DNA from: Argyresthia goedartella
Lineage: Eukaryota > Arthropoda > Insecta > Lepidoptera > Argyresthiidae
Direction: 5' to 3'
DNA length: 64,000 nucleotides
Assembly: GCA_949825045.1 (NCBI GenBank)
Contig: OX463832.1
Coordinates: 18,966,552-19,030,551, forward strand
The notes under the pieces are model-generated. The model was not told the DNA's origin. It saw nothing but the letters and a program-made list of their open reading frames with translations, and ran no database searches. Below are positions 45,201 to 54,200 of the stretch, one piece after another (positions within the stretch are counted from its first letter, which is position 1; each line of letters starts with the position of its first letter). The translations under genes and the position numbers were made by a program.

Positions 45201-48200
45201 ATTCGCCAGCTTACTCCCCAAGTAAAGCGCGCGTAAAGAAGTTTTACTTCAAAATGTGTCGGATATAGTCGAAGTGGCGCCAGTTGGGGGCGGACAACAG
45301 TAATGAGTTTCGGTTCTCTGAGGCGCGATGCGTATTATGCCCAACAACGTGTTGAGTGACGACGAAAAACGAAGGGTGTTCTAAGTTTGAAAAATCTGTC
45401 TGTGTGTGAATCTGTCCGTGGCACCCTAACGGGTGGACGGATTTTGATGCGGTTTTTTGTAGATGTTAGTAAAATTAACTGCGATAGTTCTCAGATATAT
45501 TTTATCAAAATCGGTTCGGTGGTTCAAAATTTATAAGCCTAATCAAGTGAACCAAATTATAACCGCAAGGTTTCATTAACCAGCTTGGATGTCAGTGAGT
45601 GAGTGCCCAACCGTGCTCCCTGTTGGCTCACTCGATAGATGTTATTTGATATGGGGATAAAAAAAATGAGGTGTCATGGCGGCCAGCGAAAATACTCGAA
45701 GATGTTTGCTAAATGAGGAATTACTTGAAAACTAATAATATAATATATGTAATGAAATATTAAACTGCACAGCAAATATACTGATTTTCACGGCAAATAT
45801 CAGGGCAAAATACTGCGGTAGCTTATGTGAAGGGTAAAGAGGGTAAGCGAAGCGAAGCCCCCTTTATCCTTCGTATTAGGTTGAACTTGAAAGAATAACA
45901 AAATTACTTAAAACATAAAAAAACTTGATCATTTTTTGCTGTGAAAATCAGTATTTTTGATGTGAGATTAAATACTAGCCTAATATAAATATTGGAGGAC
46001 AATCTTACACCAATCCAACTAGGCCCACAGTAAGCTCAACAAGGCTTGTTTTATGGGTACTAGACGACGATATATTTAATAGAGATAAATACTTATGTAA
46101 AGGGACCTGAGGGTGCTGCTTGATTATAAACTTCATTCAATATACATATCGACCATATCATCGCTCGAGCCTACCAAAAACTTGGTTTGATTCTGCGTCT
46201 ATCAAAACCCTTTAAGCGAGCAAAAACCATCATAACGCTATACTACGCATATGTGCGTAGTATTTTAGAATTAGGTTGTGTAGTGTGGAATCCCCACTAT
46301 GCGGTACACGTTGCTCGTCTTGAGAAGATTCAGAATAAATTTTTAAAATCATTAGACTACAGGACCGGCACTAACTATAATGATAATAAAAAGCTGTGTG
46401 ATAAGTTCAATATTGCCTCCCTAGAAAGCAGACGCACTTTTTTGGATGCCTCATTCCTATATAAATTATTAAATGACCATATAGATTCGGCATGTTTACT
46501 TGAAAGGGAAACTTGTTTGTTAACCGCATCTCCTCACGTTCAAAAAAAACATTTTATTCTACCCTATGTAGCACAAACTGTGCAAAAAACACATTCTTTC
46601 GACGATCTTTCGAAACTTATAACAAAAGACTGATAGATATAGATATCTTCGCAAACTCACTTCCTAGCTATAAAAGACAAATAAAAGAAATTCTACGTAG
46701 GTAACTTAACTATACATTCTCGAATATTTTCACAACACGGTATAAATTGTAAACAATTAACGGTACTCCAGGTCTTTATGTAAATAGTCAATCAATCCAT
46801 GTTTAGTAAGTGACTGTTTGTTACCTGAATAAAATAAAATTAAAATAAAAATTAAAATAATTGCCCTTACGATGATTCGAACCTAGGACCGTCAGCTTCG
46901 TAGGCAGGGTCAGTACCGCTAACTAATGACAATTATAATGTGAAGTAGAGTAAAATCAGTTCTTTATTAATGCATTTGTTTCATTTTGTGATCCTTTTCC
47001 TCATGTGTTTAGCTCTCACATATTTATAGGCCGCCAAAGTACAGTTCGTCAGAAAAAACGGCTTGTGTTTAAACGATCACCAAACGCACCTATTTTACTA
47101 CCAATAAATTCGAAACGACCGCCAGAATTAGTAAACGATCACCACAATTTAGTATTCAGTATTCAGTATTCATTTATTTATTGCTTACATGTGGTAAAAA
47201 GATGTTACATAAAATGTGTCCCAGAACATGCGCCCTGCAAGGGCATTGCAATATAAACATATCCTAAAACTAATTAGAATTAGTTAGAATTTTAAACATT
47301 TCAAAACATAACATTATTATTATACATAGTTATACTTATTGCACAAAGATTGTTTAAACAATAATTAAAATATAGAATGTTAAGCTTTATCGAAAAATTC
47401 TTGCAGGCTATAGAATGAATTTTCTATTAAGTGTTTTTTTAATGTTTTTTTGAAGGTTGGTATGTTTAATATATTTTTAATTGCTGTTGGTAACATATTA
47501 TATATTTTAACAGACATATTATACGGGCCTGAATCCACTAAAACTAAGTTTGATTGAGATGTAGCTAATCGTGGACGTGGCCTTAGGTTAGTAGGTCGTT
47601 CACGGATAGGAAACAGGTGTTGGTGTTTTCTAACAAATATGGAGGCTTCTAAGATATAGATCGATGTTAGTGTGAGGATTTCGAAAGATTTAAAATATTG
47701 TCTGCAACTGGTCATTTGATCTATATTAGCTATTATTCTTAAACATTTATTTTGAAGTATAAATAGGTTTCCTACGTCAACACTATTTCCCCATAACACA
47801 ATTCCGTATTGCATCCGGGAATGTACATAGGCATAGTACGCCATCAATGCCGTATCCAGATCAGTTGCTTTTTTAATTTCTTTCAATGCGAAGGAAAAAC
47901 TTGATATTTTAGAGCAGAGTTTGCTTACGTGTTGTTTCCAGTTAAGGTTGGAGTCTATGTGAATTCCTAGCAGGCAGTAGGAATTCACACATTCTATGTC
48001 CTCATTTCTAAAAGTAAAATTTATTTCTAAAGGTTTTCTTTGGTAAGGATGAAATTGTATTATTTTTGTTTTGCTGAGGTTTATGTCAAGATTGTGATCT
48101 TCAAGCCAATTTATAATTGTTTTAAATGTTGATTGTAAATGTTTATGTAAGATTTGTGTGTCAATAGTAGGGATTAAGACAGATGTATCATCAGCGAATA

Positions 48201-51200
48201 TAGTACAGGTATGCTCAATGACTTTTGGGAGGTCGTTTGTGTAAATCAAAAACAGCAAACACCCCAGAGCACTACCTTGAGGGATTGATCTCTGTACGCT
48301 TGCTGTTTCCGATTTTATTTTGGAAACTTCTCCTGTGAGTTGGTTTAAATATTTTATTTCTACATATTGGGTGCGGTTATTTAAGTAGGATTCAAACCAT
48401 TTGAGGGCTATGCCTCGTACGCCTATGCCCGAAAGTTTTTTAAGCATTATGTTGTGTAAAAACTCTGTCATAGGCTTTGCTCATGTCTAGTAAAACACCA
48501 ACTGCATAAGTTTTGTGGTTAATAAATGTTAATGCCTCATTGATAAATTTGAAAATGGCTAAAGTGGTTTATCTTCCTTTTCTGAAGCCGAATTGATTTG
48601 CATTAAAGATATTGAATTTTTCGCAAAAGGTGTATAGCTTTTTATGCATAACGGTTTCAAAATTTTTTGCGAAAGTGGATAATAGGGCGAATGGGCGGTA
48701 GTTGTCGGGTTTTTTTTTTGATTTTTTTTTGTGTAGTGGTGTGATAATTGTCTTTTTCAATAAATCAGGAAAACATCCAGTTCTGAAAGATTGATTAATT
48801 AGTAATGTTAATGGAGAAACCAAGTATGGAGAGCATTTTTTTATCAATGATGCAGGAAATTCATCAAATCCAGCGCTATTTTTGTTCTTCAGACTTTTAA
48901 TTGTGTGGTAGATTTCGAGTTCAGTGACAGGGCATAAATAAAAAGAGTTTTCAATAGGTGAAATAACTGGGCGTCCTAGCGGGGGATTTGTGGCTGGTAT
49001 TGTGTTTTTGCCTACTGATAAAAAATATTTGTTGAATATATTAGATATTGTTTGTGGATTGCTTGTTAAATTGGTGCCTTCTGGTAATTCAATATTAGAT
49101 TTGGATATTGTTTGGATCTTGTTTGTGGTCTCTTTTACTACTTGCCATGCAGTTTTGGTAATATTATTTGAGTGTTTGAGTCTACTTATATAGTTTAATT
49201 TTCTAGATCTGTTTATTGCTTTTTTAAGTGTTTTTGAGTATTCCCTGTAATGATTATTTAAGGTTGGGCTCTTTGTTTGAGATTTAAGTAACTTTAGAAG
49301 GCGTTTATGTTGGCACGACTTTCTGATACCTTTGGTAATCCATTTTTTGGGGGTGTTGTTCCTAAGATTGGTTTTGATTTTTGGAATGAATCGGTCTAGC
49401 GTGTGTTGTATATTTACATAGAAGTTGTTGAAATTTTTGTTAACCTCATCATTTTGACCAGTTTATTTTACTAAGCTCTGATTTGAATGACTCTATGTTT
49501 TTTGTGCTAAATATTCTCTTAAATGTGTGCCATGTTTTTGATGGTTCAAGTTTATTTGTGAGTGATATAGGCATAGCAATCGAGACTCCTCTATGGTCGG
49601 ATAGTCCGAATGCTTTGGTAGAGATCATTGTGTTGGCATGAGTGAAATTAGTGAATAGTAAGTCCAGGCACGTGCTAGATTCTAGTGTAATTCTAGTGGG
49701 TTCATGGATGTTTTGTTTAAAATTATATACACTGAAAAGATCTAATAGTCTAGAGCTATCACATGTTTTTACTAGCATATTTACATTAAAATCTCCCCCT
49801 ATAATAATACTTTTCTTTTTGTATTTTAGTTCTAAAAACTGCAGTAGTTTTTCAGTCGATTGATAAAAGAGATCTGGGTTTCGAGTACTATTTGGCCAAT
49901 ATATTACAATTATAACTAGACGAGAATTAGGAATCTCTATACCGCAAACTTCGAAAACCAATTCAGAAGACATATGGTCAATATCGAGATTAGTGTAGTC
50001 TATGTTATCCCTTACATTAAATGCCCACTCCCCCTCGAATATGGTTTTTTCTACAATAATAGGTTGCTAGTTTATAGTCGGAGATTTTTACAATTTCTGT
50101 CTCACCTTCAGATAGCCATGTTTCACTTATACATAGTATATTAATTTTCCTTAAGGTAGAGTCTGTTTCAATGAGAGGTATGTTATGAACTAAGCCACCA
50201 ACATTTTGAAATAAAATATTTGCACTAGTTTCGAAAGTTATCATTTAGATCGCTGTGTATTTATATCCTGCGAGGTTGGAGATTGACTGTCTTGATCGTT
50301 GATCGATCGAGTGATCGTTTACTAATTCTGGCGGCGGTATCCAAACACAATTTGTTTGGATAAATGATCACCAAACTTCTTTTTTTGTTTTGTTTACTGA
50401 AGTTTATGTTTTAAGTATTTCTTGTTGTTATTACATGTTCAACCTAACACGAAGGATAAAGGGATAAAGCTCACCCCCTTTACCCTTTACCTAAGCTACC
50501 GCAGTATTTCGCCCTGATATTTTCTGCGACTTTTGGAGATCATTTACCCAGTTTGGGTAGGAAAAAAATATTTTGGTGGTCATTTAAATTGTTCTAAAAA
50601 AACGCTTTCGAGTTTCCATACAAAGTCTCTCTATCAGAGTCAGCGGGGTAGAACATAATACGTATGTGCTCATCTGGAAAGTCTCTCTGTCAGAGCCAGG
50701 GGGGTGTGACTATAAATTTTATTTTCTCGTATGATGAGAGTATCTCTACTGATAACTTTCAATTTTTTATTTATAGTTATTAGAAGCCTTCGTGTCCTAG
50801 CGGCATTCGCGCATCGGAAACGATCAACATGTGCGGGCAGCAACATCTGGCCGAGACGGGTACTGGATGGGTGTCCGTTTCCATGTGGCTTTTGTTAAGC
50901 GCTTCCATATTTCGGATGACACGTTAAGCTGTTGGCCCCGACTACTATCGCTACTCGGTGGTAGTAGTTGTAAAACTGTGTCAGAGGCCCTGATAGGGCA
51001 GCTTGATAACTTCTGACAATCGTGTTGGCCACTAGCCCGACACCCCTCCAAAAACCCGCACTGAGCCAGCGTGGTGGGATATGGCTCAATCCTACATGTA
51101 TCCGGGTAAAGGCCCGTGCCCTGCGGTGGGGATATTAATGAGCTACATTTTTAATTTACTTAGTTAGTGTATAGGTGCCTCTAAATGATTGACGGACAGT

Positions 51201-54200
51201 TTTCTGACCGGGAACTATGATACCCAAAAAGGCGCGTGAAGTTGCGCCACGGACATCTATAGTAAACCCAATTAGGTATTTAAAAAAATGTAAACAAACT
51301 TTCCTTGACTTAACATGTTGTCACATTCTTAATTCTACCCGGCAAAATTTAAAAACCCCGTTTTTAGGGTAACCGCAGGGCAGTGAATATTTCCGAAATC
51401 CGTCGTGTTGCTTCCGTTGTTTATATTAATTTAAATAGCTACTTGGTTTTACTATAGTATGTAATATTATTGAGATTGAAAACGAAAACGGCAGTACTAA
51501 GGCACTAACTTGAACACTTTCTCGCAATGTTTACATTTGTACGTTTTGCCTTCATGAAAACGCATGTGAAGCGTCGCCCGATATCTGCAACAAGAAAAGC
51601 ATAATAAAGTTCACACGAACCATCGTGCAAGAAAAAATGTCTATGGATTGGGGACCTCCTCATTTACTTTTTAAAGTTCATTATTTTTTGCTGTTTCGGT
51701 GAAAAAAATAAGCTTATGGTTCATGAGATACAGCTCGCTAACTGACAGACAGACGGACGCCAGTGTAGCCTTTGAAATAGAGTCACCCTCGGGCACGGAA
51801 CCCTAAAAGTAATGAGATATAATGCGTTAGCTGGGCTAGCAGCATACTGGTCTATTCTTCACATTTAACAAACTTGTATGAGTGTAGTGTGTACTGTGTA
51901 CATTTATTGCACATGTTCAAGTGTAGAGTGTGTAGAACTCACTTGTCATGTGACTCGAAGCGGCACAACTTGCAACTGAATTTACGTGAGTGTCGGAAGT
52001 ACATGTGCTGACGAAGCCGCTCTTTTGACGGACATCGATATTGACACACCGCGCACGTAAATGCGCCGCATTGCTGGAATAGTAAAATAGCACATACCAC
52101 ATCAACATTGACATTGACAAAAGTGGTATCTGCAGCAAAATATTATTTAAAAAAAAATGTTAATCCACTCTGAAAATCATTTCTGAAAATGAAAATCATT
52201 TAATTTAATTCCACCTTGCATGCAAGCATCTGCAGCAAAATATTGTGCTTATTAATAGGAATCATGAATTAATTTTTAATTTGCTTCCATCTTCACATAT
52301 ATCATGTCGAATAGACTACGAGCATAGTGAAACAACCTCTGGCTCAAAATTTACCAAACCAATTTACAATATACCGTTGTGATTCACACACAATGTTGAA
52401 CCTTACGCCATGCAAATAAGGCTAACACATATGAAAAATCACTCCTATGGAGAGCCCTATCAGAGCCAGGGGGTTAAATAGTAGATTTTACAACAAGTGC
52501 ACAAAACGAACCATTTTTATCGGAGACTTTTAGCAGCCCGAGCCGAAGGCGAGGGCTGATAGTAATGTCGAGGATAAAAATGGTTTTGTGGACGAGTTAT
52601 AAACTCTGCTTTTCACTTCGAGAAAATAAAACGTTTTTAAAACTTAGCCAATTCAACAATAATTTGAGAAAATTCAATACGAAAAGTTCACGGCTTCTTT
52701 CCCGCTACGTTACTTTTTTTAATTTTCCTGCATAATTTTCGGGCAAAGAAAAAAAATATACAGCCTATTCTTAAATTATTTTGGAATAATGTTTTTTTTT
52801 TGTGGTAAACACGTTTTGATATTTAGTTTCTTTTTCGTAATATCTTATTATAAATCAAAAATGCAAATAGGGATGGAAATATTATAAATTAGCAAGTTTT
52901 ATCCATGTACAATTAATTGTTTTTGGCTGTATGGGCTAAATGGTCACTGCCTTAGTGTAGACACATTTAAAAAGCTACTTTTATGCACAAGAGCATAAAA
53001 TTCAACTTTATGTCGCCTAGATCCTGCATAAAGTAGTACTTTTTCGAGCATGAGAAGTAAAAATACCATTATTGAAAGCCCAAAATAGAAGTGACGTAAT
53101 AGCTGCTATCAGTAAGGGAAGGGTCAATCTCCACCTTTTTTCGCATAGAAAAGGAAAGGGTGACTTACGCATAGCTCTGTCACTTACTGACTGCAAGTAT
53201 TAGGTCACTTCCTCTGACGGAGTGTTTATTAACAAGTGCTGTTTGACGTTACTTTAAATTCATATTTTTTGTAGAAAATCGATAATATACTAGTTTATGT
53301 GAATGATACATAATGGAGGGCATTAAAACGCGAGTGGGTTTTAATGCCCTCGCCTTCGGCTCGATGCATAGAAATATCACTCGAGAGTTTTAATACCTAA
53401 TTATGTACAGTTACATACACTAGTTTATCTACACACGTATCATAAGCTCTCTTTGATGTGTTCAGGAACTGCATTGTGGCATTGTTAATTGCTCTGCACT
53501 TGTTTAGCTTGTTCAGTAGTACCAACTTCACAGACAAACCAGGGGCGGCAGGCGGGCGTCGGCGTTCGAAATTTGCATGTCATAATTTGTCGAAATTATG
53601 TTCATAATGTATCTACATATATTAAGATAAGAAATGAGTTTTTACCAAGTAGTATAATATTATGCTGGTCGTAACGTGCGGTTTTTGGACGCAGTAAATA
53701 GGGCTTATGATACGTGTGTAGATAAAATAACATAAAAACGTTTTAAACAGGGTCAGTTCAAGTTTTTCGGATTCAAAATATTATTAAGGAGTGATTGTTT
53801 CATCCCCAGATAACTTTATTTGATATTTCACACGTACACATTCTGTCGAATTCCTCAAAGAAACAGGCAGATAAACTTTATCTGAGGATGAAAAATTCAG
53901 CCGTAATTGCGATAAATAATCTTAACTTCAATCAACCAAACCATCCCACATTTATCCACTTTGGATTATTAATTGATATACTACAGTCTTTATTTTCTTA
54001 AAACACGATAGCATGCCACTAACCTCCGTGTGTTTATGCATGTGCAAATCATAAGTCTCATTGTCCAGATATCCTTGATAGCACATCTCACACTTGAGCG
54101 GCGCGTTGATATAACTAGCGTTGTCTTTCCTCCGCTGTAACTCTGCGACCTTCTCCTCGATGGTCTTGAACACAGTCACATTGAAGTATTCGTCCATTTT

